DNA of 64,000 bases. Source: Streptomyces sp. TLI_105 (GTDB taxonomy: Bacteria; Actinomycetota; Actinomycetes; Streptomycetales; Streptomycetaceae). The translations under genes were made by a program, and so were the position numbers. Position 1 is the first letter of the stretch; the number at the start of each line of letters is the position of its first letter. The notes beneath the pieces are model-generated. The model was given only the letters and a program-made list of their open reading frames with translations. It was not told the DNA's origin and ran no database searches. Location of the stretch: assembly GCF_900105415.1 (NCBI RefSeq), contig NZ_FNSM01000001.1:4368501-4432500 (forward strand). The letters run 5' to 3'. Shown piece after piece: positions 35,033 to 43,707 of this stretch.

Positions 35033-36193
35033 ATGTACGACTTCGACCGGCAGATAGACCGGCAAGGGACCTGGTCGGTTCAGTGGGACGGGATCGCGGA
35101 CCGCTTCGGCGTCCCCGGTCTGCTGCCCTTCACCATCTCCGACATGGACTTCGCCTCCCCGCCGGAGGTCCTCGCGGCCCTGCGCGAGCGCGTCGACCAC
35201 GGGGTCTTCGGCTACACCGACTGGCGCCTCGGGGAGTTCCGGGAGGCGATACGCCACTGGTACGCGACCCGGTACGGCGCCGAGATCGACCCCGGGACGC
35301 TGGTGTACGCGCCCTCCGTGCTCTCCCAGCTCTCGCAGCTCCTCCAGATGTGGACGGAACCCGGCGACGGCGTGGTCGTCCACACCCCCACCTACGACGG
35401 CTTCCGCAAGGCCGTCACCGGGCTCGGCCGCGAGCTGCGGGGCGTCCCGGTCGACGACCCGGCGGCCCTGGAGCGGGAGCTCGCCCGGCCGGACAGCCGG
35501 ATGCTGCTGCTCTGCTCCCCGCACAACCCGACCGGCCGGGTGTGGACGCAGGAGGAGCTCACCGTCTTCGCCGAGCTGGCCGAGCGGTACGGCGCGGCCG
35601 TCGTCAGCGACGAGATCCACGCCGATCTGACGACCGAGGGCCACCGGCACGTCCCCTGGACGCGGATCGCCGAGCCCGGGCGGGGCCGCCGCTGGGCCCT
35701 GATCACCTCCGGCACGAAGGCCTTCAACTTTCCGGCGCTCTCCGGCTCGTACGGCATGATCGGCGATCCCGACGAGCGCGAGGCGTTCGTCCGGCGCATG
35801 GAGACCGGCGAGGGGCTCGCCTCGCCCGCGGTGCTCTCCCTGACCGCGCACATCGCCGCGTACCGGCGGGGCGCGGCCTGGCTGGACGAGCTGCGCGGAT
35901 ACGTGGCGGGGACGATGGACATGGTCCGGGAGCGCCTTGCCGAAGGGCTGCCGGAGGTCGACTGGACGCCTCCGCAGGCCGGCTACCTGGCCTGGATCGA
36001 CCTGCGGCCGCTCGGCGTCGAGGAGAGCCGGCTCCAGGAGGAGCTGGTGGCGGTGGAGAAGGTCGCGATCATGCCGGGCGGGGTGTACGGCACGCCCGGC
36101 TTCGTCCGGCTGAACGTCGGCTGCCCCAGGGACAAGGCCGAGCGGGGCGTGGACGCGCTGGTCAGGACGGCGGCGCGACTGCGCCGCGGCTGA
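35033..36193 (+). CDS. MalY/PatB-type PLP aminotransferase (C-S lyase-like)
   Basis: The 386-residue fold-type I PLP enzyme is of the MalY/PatB family. It has LPFTISDMDFASPPEVLAAL, GVFGYTDWRLGEFREAI, CSPHNPTGRVWTQEEL, VVSDEIHADLTTEGHRHVP and the catalytic Lys in TSGTKAFNFPALSGSYG. Family members cleave cystathionine or cysteine conjugates to pyruvate, ammonia and a thiol, and MalY of E. coli also has regulatory function. GGGAGG directly upstream supports ATG 35033. No sulfur-metabolism genes are adjacent. Confidence 0.88.
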   Translation: MYDFDRQIDRQGTWSVQWDGIADRFGVPGLLPFTISDMDFASPPEVLAALRERVDHGVFGYTDWRLGEFREAIRHWYATRYGAEIDPGTLVYAPSVLSQLSQLLQMWTEPGDGVVVHTPTYDGFRKAVTGLGRELRGVPVDDPAALERELARPDSRMLLLCSPHNPTGRVWTQEELTVFAELAERYGAAVVSDEIHADLTTEGHRHVPWTRIAEPGRGRRWALITSGTKAFNFPALSGSYGMIGDPDEREAFVRRMETGEGLASPAVLSLTAHIAAYRRGAAWLDELRGYVAGTMDMVRERLAEGLPEVDWTPPQAGYLAWIDLRPLGVEESRLQEELVAVEKVAIMPGGVYGTPGFVRLNVGCPRDKAERGVDALVRTAARLRRG

Positions 36194-36409
36194 CGGAGCC
36201 TCCGGCCGCGGCTGACCGGGAGCCTCCGACGGAGGGGACCGGCCGTGCGGGGCGGGCCATCTCGGGGCGGGGGTTGCCCGTGCGGTGCGGGCCGTCCCCG
36301 GGCGGGCGGGGATACCGGGAGGCGCGCTGTCGGTCGCGTGATCTAGTCTGCGCTGACCGAGCCCCGACTCCGTGGGCCGGAGGCCATGTTTCTGGGGGGT
36401 CTCTTCCTC

Positions 36410-38386
36410 GTGCGCAAGCGCACTCTCTCTGCCGCGACCTCGTTCGCGGTCCTCGTCAGCTCCGCGGCGCTGGTCGCGGGTACGGCGGGTCAGGCGGCCG
36501 CCGACTCGATCGTCCCGCTGAACGTCGGAACCATCGGCGACATGGTCGTCGACGGTGCCCACCAGCGCCTGTTCTTCAGCGACACGTACAACAACCGCGT
36601 CGTCGTCACCGACTTCACGGGCCGCTTCGTCCAGGCCGTCGACAACCTGCCCTACGTCCGCGACCTCGACCTCTCCGCCGACTCGGCCACGCTGTACGCG
36701 GCGGTGCAGAACGCGGACAAGATCGTCGCCATCGACACGGCGCAGCCGGGCGTCACCGCCGAGTACCCCACGGGCGAGGGCACCAAGCCCTCGACCGTCG
36801 CCGCCGCCGCCGGCCGCCTCTGGTTCGGCTACGGCGAGAACTGGGACTCGGAGCTGGGGTCCGTCGATCTGACCACGGCCACGCCGACCGTGGCCCTGGC
36901 CCTCACGACGGGCGCCGACTGGTCGGCCCCGCCCACGCTCCGCACCGACCCGGCGGCGCCGGACACGCTCGTCGCCGCCGACGGCACCATCAGCTCGGGC
37001 CCGATCGTCGTGTACGACACCGGTTCGGGCAAGCCGGTCGTCCGCACGTCCACGAAGCGCGACGGGTTCGTGAAGGACATCGAGATCGCCCCCGACGGCA
37101 AGAGCGTCGTCGCGGCGGACCGGGTCACCTCGCTCACCCGGCTCAGCCTGACCGACCTCTCCGAGCAGGAGCACTTCCCGGTGTCCGGGTCCGCGGAGAA
37201 GGTGGCCGTCGCCCCGGACGGCACCGTGGCCGGCCAGACGTGGGACAGTGACGACGTCGGCGACACCTTCGTCTTCGCGGGCGGCTCCGCGACCCCGCCG
37301 AGCGTCCGGGACACGAAGGCCTGGGCGGCGTACGGCACGATCATGTACGGCGGGATCGAGTGGGCCCCCGACAGCACCCGGCTCTTCGTGCCGGTGCAGG
37401 AGCCGGGCCAGTCGGCGTACTCGCTCCGGATCTACACGTCGCCGAAGCTCCACACCGTCTCCGTGACAGTGAAGGCCCCGGCCACCGCGCCGATCAACAA
37501 GCCGCTCACCGTCTCCGGCTCGATCGCCTCCACGCTGCGGCTGCCGGCCGGCACTCCGCTCACCGTGACGCGGTACGACGCGGAGAACCCGGCCGGCAAG
37601 GCGCTCGGGATGCGGACGACCGCGTCGAACGGCACGTTCTCGTTCCCGGACACCCCGGCCGCGGCCGGGAAGGTCTCGTACAAGGTGGCGTACCCGGGCG
37701 ACGCCAAGCACGCGTACTCCACCGGGACGGCCGCCGTGCAGGTGGCGCCCTTCCCGACGTACCTGAAGCTGGACCAGAACCGCCGCACGGTCGCCTACGG
37801 CACCAACGTCACGTACACGGCCTCTCTCGGCTGGACGCACCGGAACCGCGTCGTGGAGATCTGGGCGGACCCGTACGGCCCGGAGCCCAAGCGGCTGCTC
37901 AAGCGCGGCACGGTCGACTCGGCGGGCAAGCTGTCGGTGACGACGAGGATGACCCGTGACACCTGGGTGACCGCCGACTTCGCCGGCGACACCCGCTCCG
38001 GCAGGGCCCACGTCGGGTCCACCGTGTACACGCGGGCCGGCGTGACGACCACGCTGTCCCGGCACTACAAGTGGTCCAAGATCGGCACCATCTGGTACCA
38101 GACGTACCACCAGACCGCCGACCCGCTGGTCACCGCGTGGAACAACCCATACCCGGGCCGCAAGACCAAGTACGAGGTCCAGGTCTGGTACCAGGGCGCC
38201 TGGCGCACCGGTGGCGAGGACTACGTGACGCTGAACAGCGGCGGCATGGCGTACATCGCGTTCGACGGCGACGGAGCGGCCGGCATCCGGGCCCGGGTCC
38301 GCACGGGGTATGTGGACAGCACGTCCGGCGACAACGTGAACACCACGTCCTTCGGGGCGTGGAAGTACTTCACCTTCACCCGCTGA
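36410..38386 (+). CDS. secreted beta-propeller protein with Ig-like domains
   Basis: From GTG 36410 the product is 658 residues: a signal peptide (VRKRTLSAATSFAVLVSSAA, cleavage near GQAAA), a YncE/SMP-30-like beta-propeller (about 35-340, with repeated ...DGKSVVAADRVTSL-type blades), then two or three Ig-like/Big_3-type repeats (about 345-500: KPLTVSGSIAS ... TPLTVTRYDAENPAGK) and a C-terminal beta-rich domain (about 500-658). GGGGGG lies ten bases before GTG 36410; ATG 36386 is an in-frame alternative. It is probably an extracellular binding protein; no catalytic residues are recognised. Upstream 36194-36409 is GC-rich non-coding. Confidence 0.78.
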   Translation: MRKRTLSAATSFAVLVSSAALVAGTAGQAAADSIVPLNVGTIGDMVVDGAHQRLFFSDTYNNRVVVTDFTGRFVQAVDNLPYVRDLDLSADSATLYAAVQNADKIVAIDTAQPGVTAEYPTGEGTKPSTVAAAAGRLWFGYGENWDSELGSVDLTTATPTVALALTTGADWSAPPTLRTDPAAPDTLVAADGTISSGPIVVYDTGSGKPVVRTSTKRDGFVKDIEIAPDGKSVVAADRVTSLTRLSLTDLSEQEHFPVSGSAEKVAVAPDGTVAGQTWDSDDVGDTFVFAGGSATPPSVRDTKAWAAYGTIMYGGIEWAPDSTRLFVPVQEPGQSAYSLRIYTSPKLHTVSVTVKAPATAPINKPLTVSGSIASTLRLPAGTPLTVTRYDAENPAGKALGMRTTASNGTFSFPDTPAAAGKVSYKVAYPGDAKHAYSTGTAAVQVAPFPTYLKLDQNRRTVAYGTNVTYTASLGWTHRNRVVEIWADPYGPEPKRLLKRGTVDSAGKLSVTTRMTRDTWVTADFAGDTRSGRAHVGSTVYTRAGVTTTLSRHYKWSKIGTIWYQTYHQTADPLVTAWNNPYPGRKTKYEVQVWYQGAWRTGGEDYVTLNSGGMAYIAFDGDGAAGIRARVRTGYVDSTSGDNVNTTSFGAWKYFTFTR

Positions 38387-38409
38387 CCGCCGGAGCCCGT
38401 CCCGAAAGC

Positions 38410-38449
38410 AGCCCCGTCCACCGTTTCCCCGGATCCGGTGGGCGGGGCT
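38410..38449 (+). terminator. terminator hairpin
   Basis: The arms AGCCCCGTCCACCG and CGGTGGGCGGGGCT (one mismatch) enclose a 12-base loop, 24 bases after the secreted beta-propeller gene. Confidence 0.75.
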
Positions 38450-38474
38450 TCGGCGTTCGCGGGATCATGCAGGC

Positions 38475-39983
38475 ATGGACATCCGGATGAGCTCCGGTAC
38501 GGGACGCTGGATCGTCTTCACGACCGTGCTCGGGTCCGGGATGGCGCTGCTCGACTCGACCGTCGTCAATGTCGCCCTGCCGCACATCGGCGAGGACCTG
38601 GGCGCCGACCTCGCCGTCCTCCAGTGGACGGTCAACGCCTACATGCTGACGCTGGCCGGGCTGATCCTGCTCGGCGGCTCGCTCGGCGACCGGTTCGGGC
38701 GGCGCCGGGTCTTCGTGATCGGGGTGGTGTGGTTTGCGGCGGCCTCGCTGCTCTGCGGCCTCGCCCCGAATGCCGGGGTGCTGATCGGGGCCCGCGCCCT
38801 GCAGGGGGTGGGCGGGGCGCTGCTCACGCCAGGCTCCCTCGCGCTGATCCAGGCGAGCTTCCACGAGGACGACCGGGCGCGGGCCGTCGGGCTCTGGTCG
38901 GGCTTCGGCGGTGTGGGCGCGGCGATCGGCCCATTCGTGGGCGGCTGGCTGGTGGACGGCCCCGGCTGGCGGTGGGTGTTCCTGCTGAACGTGCCGCTCG
39001 CCGCCGTCTGCGTGCCGGTCGCCCTGCGGCACGTGCCGGAGTCGCGGGACGAGACCGCGCACGGCCGCTTCGACGTGCTCGGCGCGGTCCTGGGCGCGGC
39101 GGCGCTCGCCCTCGTCACGTACGCGCTGATCGGCGCGGCCTGGTGGGCCGGGGTGGCCGGGGTGCTGCTCGGGGCCGGGTTCGTGACGGTGGAGCGGCGG
39201 CGTGGGGAGCGGGCGATGGTGCCGCTGTCGATCTTCCGCTCCCGCGTGTTCACCGCGGTCAACCTGGTCACCCTGTGCGTGTACGCGGCGTTCGCCGGTT
39301 TCTTCTTCCTGGCGACCCTCCAGCTCCAGGTGGTCTCCGGCTACTCGGCGCTCGGCGCCGGTATGGCCCTGCTGCCGACGACCGTCCTCATGCTGCTGCT
39401 CTCCGCGAAGTCCGGGGAGCTGGGGGAGCGGATCGGGCCCCGGATCCCGCTCACCGTGGGGCCGCTGCTGTGCGCCGGCGGGATGCTGCTGATGCTGCGG
39501 GTCGGGGAGAACGCCTCGTACCTGACGGATGTGCTGCCCGCGATGCTCGTCCTGGGGCTCGGCATGACGGCCCTGGTCGCCCCGCTGACCGCGACCGTCC
39601 TCGCCTCGGTGGACGTGTCCAGGGCGGGCCTCGCGAGCGGCATCAACAACGCGGCCGCCCGCGCGGCCGGGCTGATCGCGGTGGCCGCGCTGCCGCTGCT
39701 CGCCGGGATGGGCCCGGAGGCGTACCGCTCGGCGGAGGAGTTCGGGGAGACGTTCCGGCGGGCGATGCCGATGTGCGCGGGGATTCTGGTCGTGGGCGCG
39801 GTGCTGGCCTGGACGACCATGCGGACCCCGGCCGCGTCGGCGGGCTGCCACCCGGGGTGCAGGGTCCACTGCGGGGTGCAGGCCCCGCCCCTGGACCCGG
39901 GCCGACGGGACGTCCCCGCCCGGGAGACGGACGGCGGGGCGGGTGGCTCTGCCCGGGGCGGGGACGGCGGGGCGGGGTCCTGA
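38475..39983 (+). CDS. DHA2-family MFS transporter
   Basis: The 502-residue drug:H+ antiporter is of the 14-helix type. It shows LDSTVVNVALPHIGEDLG in helix 1 (motif D1), LLGGSLGDRFGRRR (motif A), ALQGVGGALLTPGSLALI and GWRWVFLLNVP (motif C region). A 50-residue Gly/Ala/Arg tail with PAASAGCHPGCRVHCG ends it. Such proteins export toxic or secondary-metabolite-like compounds across the membrane. No TetR or MarR regulator is adjacent, and its substrate is unknown. The C-terminal Cys-rich tail is unusual for the family but I have seen it in Streptomyces homologues. Confidence 0.88.
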   Translation: MDIRMSSGTGRWIVFTTVLGSGMALLDSTVVNVALPHIGEDLGADLAVLQWTVNAYMLTLAGLILLGGSLGDRFGRRRVFVIGVVWFAAASLLCGLAPNAGVLIGARALQGVGGALLTPGSLALIQASFHEDDRARAVGLWSGFGGVGAAIGPFVGGWLVDGPGWRWVFLLNVPLAAVCVPVALRHVPESRDETAHGRFDVLGAVLGAAALALVTYALIGAAWWAGVAGVLLGAGFVTVERRRGERAMVPLSIFRSRVFTAVNLVTLCVYAAFAGFFFLATLQLQVVSGYSALGAGMALLPTTVLMLLLSAKSGELGERIGPRIPLTVGPLLCAGGMLLMLRVGENASYLTDVLPAMLVLGLGMTALVAPLTATVLASVDVSRAGLASGINNAAARAAGLIAVAALPLLAGMGPEAYRSAEEFGETFRRAMPMCAGILVVGAVLAWTTMRTPAASAGCHPGCRVHCGVQAPPLDPGRRDVPARETDGGAGGSARGGDGGAGS

Positions 39984-39997
39984 GGCAGACTGGGCCC

Positions 39998-40411
39998 ATG
40001 GCCATCCACGAGAACCTCCTGGGGGGACCGGCCCCCACCCACCTGCCCGACGAGCCGGGTCCGCGCGAGCTGCTCGCGAGCGGTACGGCGCCGGCGGACG
40101 TCGCCGCGAAGTACCCGACCTCCTCGCTCGCCTGGGCCCGGCTCGCCGACGACGCCTACGAGCGCGGCGCGGTCGTCGAGTCGTACGCCTACGCCCGTAC
40201 CGGCTACCACCGCGGCCTGGACGCGCTGCGCCGCAACGGCTGGAAGGGCCACGGCCCGGTGCCGTGGGAGCACGAGCCGAACCGCGGCTTCCTGCGCGCC
40301 CTGCACGCCCTGGCCCGGGCGGCCGGTGACATCGGCGAGAAGGACGAGTACGAGCGCTGCACGACCTTCCTGCGCGACTCCTCGGAGACGGCGGCGGAGA
40401 CCCTCGGCTGA
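39998..40411 (+). CDS. DUF3151 family protein
   Basis: The 137-residue helical protein matches DUF3151, an actinobacteria-specific family: MAIHENLLGGPAPTHLPDE, then ALRRNGWKGHGPVPWEHEPN and GFLRALHALARAAGDIGEKD, with TPR-like helices (SLAWARLADDAYERGAVVES). The function is unknown. It starts 15 bases after the MFS gene stop and is ended by the hairpin at 40428-40464. In many Streptomyces it lies just downstream of fba, so this place near fba is conserved order. Confidence 0.85.
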   Translation: MAIHENLLGGPAPTHLPDEPGPRELLASGTAPADVAAKYPTSSLAWARLADDAYERGAVVESYAYARTGYHRGLDALRRNGWKGHGPVPWEHEPNRGFLRALHALARAAGDIGEKDEYERCTTFLRDSSETAAETLG

Positions 40412-40427
40412 CGCTCCCCGCGACCGT

Positions 40428-40464
40428 GAACGCCCTTTCTCCGCCATGAGGGGAAAGGGCGTTC
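40428..40464 (+). terminator. terminator after DUF3151 gene
   Basis: The arms GAACGCCCTTTC and GAAAGGGCGTTC enclose a 13-base loop; the stem is nearly perfect. Confidence 0.8.
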
Positions 40465-40515
40465 GAGTCGGCGGGTACGATCCCCCGGACCGCAGGATTC
40501 AGGGGGGAGTCTGTC

Positions 40516-41391
40516 GTGGGAAAACGCGCCTTACCCGCAGGACGGCGGGGAACGAGGAAGAAGCGCAGGTCAGGACCCCGTCTCGTCCTTCCGGCCCTGG
40601 CCCTGGTGACGGTCTCGCTCGGCGCCGGGGCAGCTTTCGCCCACTTCCGGGGCCAGGACGCCGACGGGACGGCGGCGCCCGGAGCGGTGCGGCCGACGAC
40701 GGCCCCGCCGGGCCCCCGGCCCACGACGGCGAAGCCCACGCCCGAGCCGACGCCGAAGCCCACCCCGAAGCCGACGCCCAAGAAGGCGCCGCCCCCCGCG
40801 CCCCCGCCGAAGGGGACCATCGTCCCGCAGTCCGGCTCCGGCACCTTCACCACCGCGCAGGCCTCGGGCGAGCCCGTCGGCCACAGCGGCACCCTGCGCC
40901 GCTACCGGGTCCAGGTCGAGGACGGCATCGCGCTCTCGGCGCGCGAGACGGCCGCGGAGATCCAGCGGATCCTGGCCCATCCGCGCGGCTGGGCCGCGCA
41001 CGGCCGGGGCCGGTTCCAGCTGGTCTCGGAGAACGCCGACTTCGTCATCAGGATCGCCACCCCGGACACCGCCGACGCGCTCTGCGCGCGGCAGGGCTAC
41101 CACACCCACGGCGAGCTGAACTGTGAGACCGCCGACGGCGTCGTGGTGAACCTCAAGCGGTGGATGCTCGGCTCGCCGACCTTCGTGGGGGAGCCGGCGG
41201 AGTACCGGCACCTGATCATCAACCACGAGGTGGGACACGAGATCGGCATCCGCTCGCACATGGGCTGCGCGGGCCCGGGCAGGCTCGCGCCCGCGATGAT
41301 GCAGCAGATCAAGGGCCTGAACGGCTGTCGATCGAACGCTTTTCCGTATGACGAAGAGGGGATCTACATCACGGGCCCGATCGTGTCATGA
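40516..41391 (+). CDS. DUF3152 secreted metalloprotease-like protein (TTA codon)
   Basis: The 291-residue protein has a basic N-terminus and signal/anchor helix (about 21-43), a Thr/Pro/Lys-rich linker (TPEPTPKPTPKPTPKK) and a DUF3152 domain (about 90-291). The domain carries the zincin motif INHEVGHEIGIRSHMGC (HExxH plus a third His) and paired cysteines (ALCARQG, LNCETADG), consistent with an extracellular zinc peptidase-like fold. Codon 6 is TTA (40531-40533), so translation should depend on the bldA tRNA and thus be tied to development. The start is GTG 40516. The target is unknown. Confidence 0.85.
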   Translation: MGKRALPAGRRGTRKKRRSGPRLVLPALALVTVSLGAGAAFAHFRGQDADGTAAPGAVRPTTAPPGPRPTTAKPTPEPTPKPTPKPTPKKAPPPAPPPKGTIVPQSGSGTFTTAQASGEPVGHSGTLRRYRVQVEDGIALSARETAAEIQRILAHPRGWAAHGRGRFQLVSENADFVIRIATPDTADALCARQGYHTHGELNCETADGVVVNLKRWMLGSPTFVGEPAEYRHLIINHEVGHEIGIRSHMGCAGPGRLAPAMMQQIKGLNGCRSNAFPYDEEGIYITGPIVS

Positions 41392-41512
41392 TGCGCTTGG
41401 GACGCGCGCGAAGAAGCACGCCTCCCGAGGGGACCGGAGCTCCCGTGGCGCACAGCAGAGCGCACACGGTGGAGCGGACCGCTACCCGGTAGCCCGTATC
41501 GAGGAGACAGAA

Positions 41513-42364
41513 ATGTCCACCTTCCCCGATGCCTCCGGAGCCGGCTCGGTCGTCGACGACCCGAACCTCGACTTCGCGGGTACGACGCCGTACGAGGACT
41601 ACGTCCAGGCGGACGTCCTCACCCACCTCCAGCACCTGCGCTCGGACGACCCCGGCGAGATGGTCTTCCTGGTCACGACCCAGGTCATGGAGCTGTGGTT
41701 CACGGTGATCGTCCACGAGTGGGAGACCGCGAGCCGCGCCCTGCGCGAGGACCGGGTCCCCGTCGCGATGGACGCGCTCAAGCGCTCGGTGCGCGAGCTG
41801 GAGGCCCTCAACCACTCCTGGCGGCCGCTCGCCCAGCTCACGCCCGGCCAGTTCAACGCCTACCGGGCGGCGCTCGGCGAGGGCTCCGGCTTCCAGTCGG
41901 CGATGTACCGGCGGATGGAGTTCCTGCTCGGCGAGAAGTCCGCGTCCATGCTCGTCCCGCACCGGGGCGCGCCCCGCGTCCACGCCGAGCTGGAGAAGGC
42001 GCTGCACGAGCCCAGCCTGTACGACGAGGTCCTCGGGTTCCTCGCCCGGCGCGGCCTGCCCGTGCCGGCGTCGGTCCTCGGCCGTGACCTGGCGCAGCGG
42101 TACGAGCCCTCGCCCGAGGTCGAGGCGGTCTGGGCCGGGATCTACGCGGACGCCGACCAGAACGGCGAGCTCGTCCGGCTCGGCGAGGCCCTGAGCGACG
42201 TCGCCGAACTGGTCTGGCGCTGGCGCAACGACCACCTGGTGGCGACCCGGCGCGCGATGGGCGCGAAGACCGGCACCGGCGGCTCCGCGGGCGTGGCCTG
42301 GCTGGAGAAGCGGGCCCAGAAGAACGTGTTCCCCGAGCTCTGGACGGCCCGCAGCCATGTCTGA
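41513..42364 (+). CDS. kynA: tryptophan 2,3-dioxygenase
   Basis: The 283-residue haem dioxygenase oxidises L-tryptophan to N-formylkynurenine. Family blocks are TPYEDYVQADVLTHLQHLRS, FLVTTQVMELWFTVIVHEW (substrate pocket), GEGSGFQSAMYRRMEFLLG and LVWRWRNDHLVATRRAMGAK, with TGGSAGVAWL near the C-terminus as in all TDOs. GAGGAGACAG precedes ATG 41513. It overlaps the kynureninase gene by eight bases, and a hydrolase gene follows, giving a kynurenine operon to anthranilate. Confidence 0.95.
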   Translation: MSTFPDASGAGSVVDDPNLDFAGTTPYEDYVQADVLTHLQHLRSDDPGEMVFLVTTQVMELWFTVIVHEWETASRALREDRVPVAMDALKRSVRELEALNHSWRPLAQLTPGQFNAYRAALGEGSGFQSAMYRRMEFLLGEKSASMLVPHRGAPRVHAELEKALHEPSLYDEVLGFLARRGLPVPASVLGRDLAQRYEPSPEVEAVWAGIYADADQNGELVRLGEALSDVAELVWRWRNDHLVATRRAMGAKTGTGGSAGVAWLEKRAQKNVFPELWTARSHV

Positions 42365-43613
42365 GTCGTACGAGAAGAAGGCCGCGGGCCCGGACGCCGC
42401 CGACGGCCTCCACCGGAGCGACCTCCATGAGCGGGCCCTCGCCCTCGACGCCGCCGACGGCCTCGCCGGGCACCGCGCGAAGTTCGCCCTCGACGAGGAC
42501 ACCGTCTACCTGGACGGCAACTCGCTGGGCGCCCTGCCCGCGCACGTCCCGGCCCGCATGGCCGACGTCATCACCCGCGAGTGGGGCGAGCTGCGCATCC
42601 GCTCCTGGGACGAGTCCGGCTGGTGGACCGCGCCCGAGCGGATCGGCGACCGGATCGCCCCGATCGTCGGCGCCGCCCCGGGGCAGATCGTGGTCGGCGA
42701 CTCGACGAGCGTGAACGTCTTCAAGGCGGTCGTCGCGGCCGCCCGGCTGAACGGCGACGAACGCGACGAGATCCTCGTCGACGCGACGACCTTTCCCACG
42801 GACGGGTACATCGCCGAGTCCGCGGCGCGGCTGACGGGTCACGAGATCGTGGCCTGCGACCCGGCCGACATGGCGGCCGCGGTGAGCGGCCGCACGGCCC
42901 TCGCGCTCGTCAACCACGTCGACTACCGCACGGGCCGGCTCCAGGACCTGCCCGGGCTCACCGCCGCGCTCCACGCGGCGGGCGCGCTCGCGGTCTGGGA
43001 CCTGTGCCACAGCGCGGGCGCCCTGCCCGTCGGCCTGGACGCCCACGGGGTCGACCTGGCCGTCGGCTGCACCTACAAGTACTTGAACGGCGGCCCCGGT
43101 TCGCCCGCGTACCTGTACGTCGCCGAGCGCCACCAGGCCGCCTTCGACTCACCGCTGCCCGGCTGGAACTCGCACGCCGACCCGTTCGGCATGACCCCCG
43201 GCTACGAGGCGGCGTCCGGCGCGCTCCGGGGCCGGGTCGGCACGCCCGACATCCTGTCCATGCTGGCCCTCGAAGCGGCGCTCGACGTCTGGGACGGCGT
43301 CGCGGTCGAGGACGTCCGGGCCAAGTCGCTGGCGTTGACGGACTTCTTCCTGGAGTGCGTCGAGGCGTACGTCCCCGAGGGCGGCGTCACCTCCGTGACC
43401 CCCGGGGCACACGGCGAGCGCGGCAGCCAGGTGGCGCTGCGCTGCGCGGACGCGCCCGCCGTCATGGCGGAGCTGATCAAGCGCGGGGTCGTGGGCGACC
43501 TGCGCCGTCCGGACGTCCTGCGGTTCGGCTTCACCCCGCTGTACGTGGGCTTCGCGGACGCGGAGCGGGCGGCCCGGATCCTCGCGGACGTCCTCGCGGG
43601 CCTCGGCGGCTGA
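42357..43613 (+). CDS. kynU: kynureninase
   Basis: The 418-residue PLP enzyme cleaves kynurenine to anthranilate and alanine. It shows VYLDGNSLGALPAHVPAR (about 50), GDSTSVNVFKAVVAAARL, WDLCHSAGALPVGLDAHGVD and the PLP-lysine in GCTYKYLNGGPGSPAYLYV (about residue 240), the hallmark of kynureninase. The start overlaps the TDO stop by eight bases. Anthranilate made here can feed tryptophan resynthesis or secondary metabolism. Confidence 0.95.
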   Translation: MSESYEKKAAGPDAADGLHRSDLHERALALDAADGLAGHRAKFALDEDTVYLDGNSLGALPAHVPARMADVITREWGELRIRSWDESGWWTAPERIGDRIAPIVGAAPGQIVVGDSTSVNVFKAVVAAARLNGDERDEILVDATTFPTDGYIAESAARLTGHEIVACDPADMAAAVSGRTALALVNHVDYRTGRLQDLPGLTAALHAAGALAVWDLCHSAGALPVGLDAHGVDLAVGCTYKYLNGGPGSPAYLYVAERHQAAFDSPLPGWNSHADPFGMTPGYEAASGALRGRVGTPDILSMLALEAALDVWDGVAVEDVRAKSLALTDFFLECVEAYVPEGGVTSVTPGAHGERGSQVALRCADAPAVMAELIKRGVVGDLRRPDVLRFGFTPLYVGFADAERAARILADVLAGLGG

Positions 43614-43707
43614 TCGGATGAGCGCCTGATCTGCGGGGGGTTCCGGTGCTGGTACCGTCCCCGCAGGTCAGGCCAATTCGGCCCCGCACCCGAGAGGTTG
43701 GAACAGC

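Noticed and set aside
33713..38110. A minus-strand open frame of more than 1400 codons across fba and the MalY gene.
   Set aside because: It is antisense to well-identified genes; long antisense frames are normal in 70% GC DNA. Its translation is Arg/Gly/Val/Asp-rich without domains.
41513..43613. Kynurenine genes as part of an actinomycin- or daptomycin-like antibiotic pathway.
   Set aside because: No NRPS or tailoring genes are in the window; a catabolic or salvage role is simpler.
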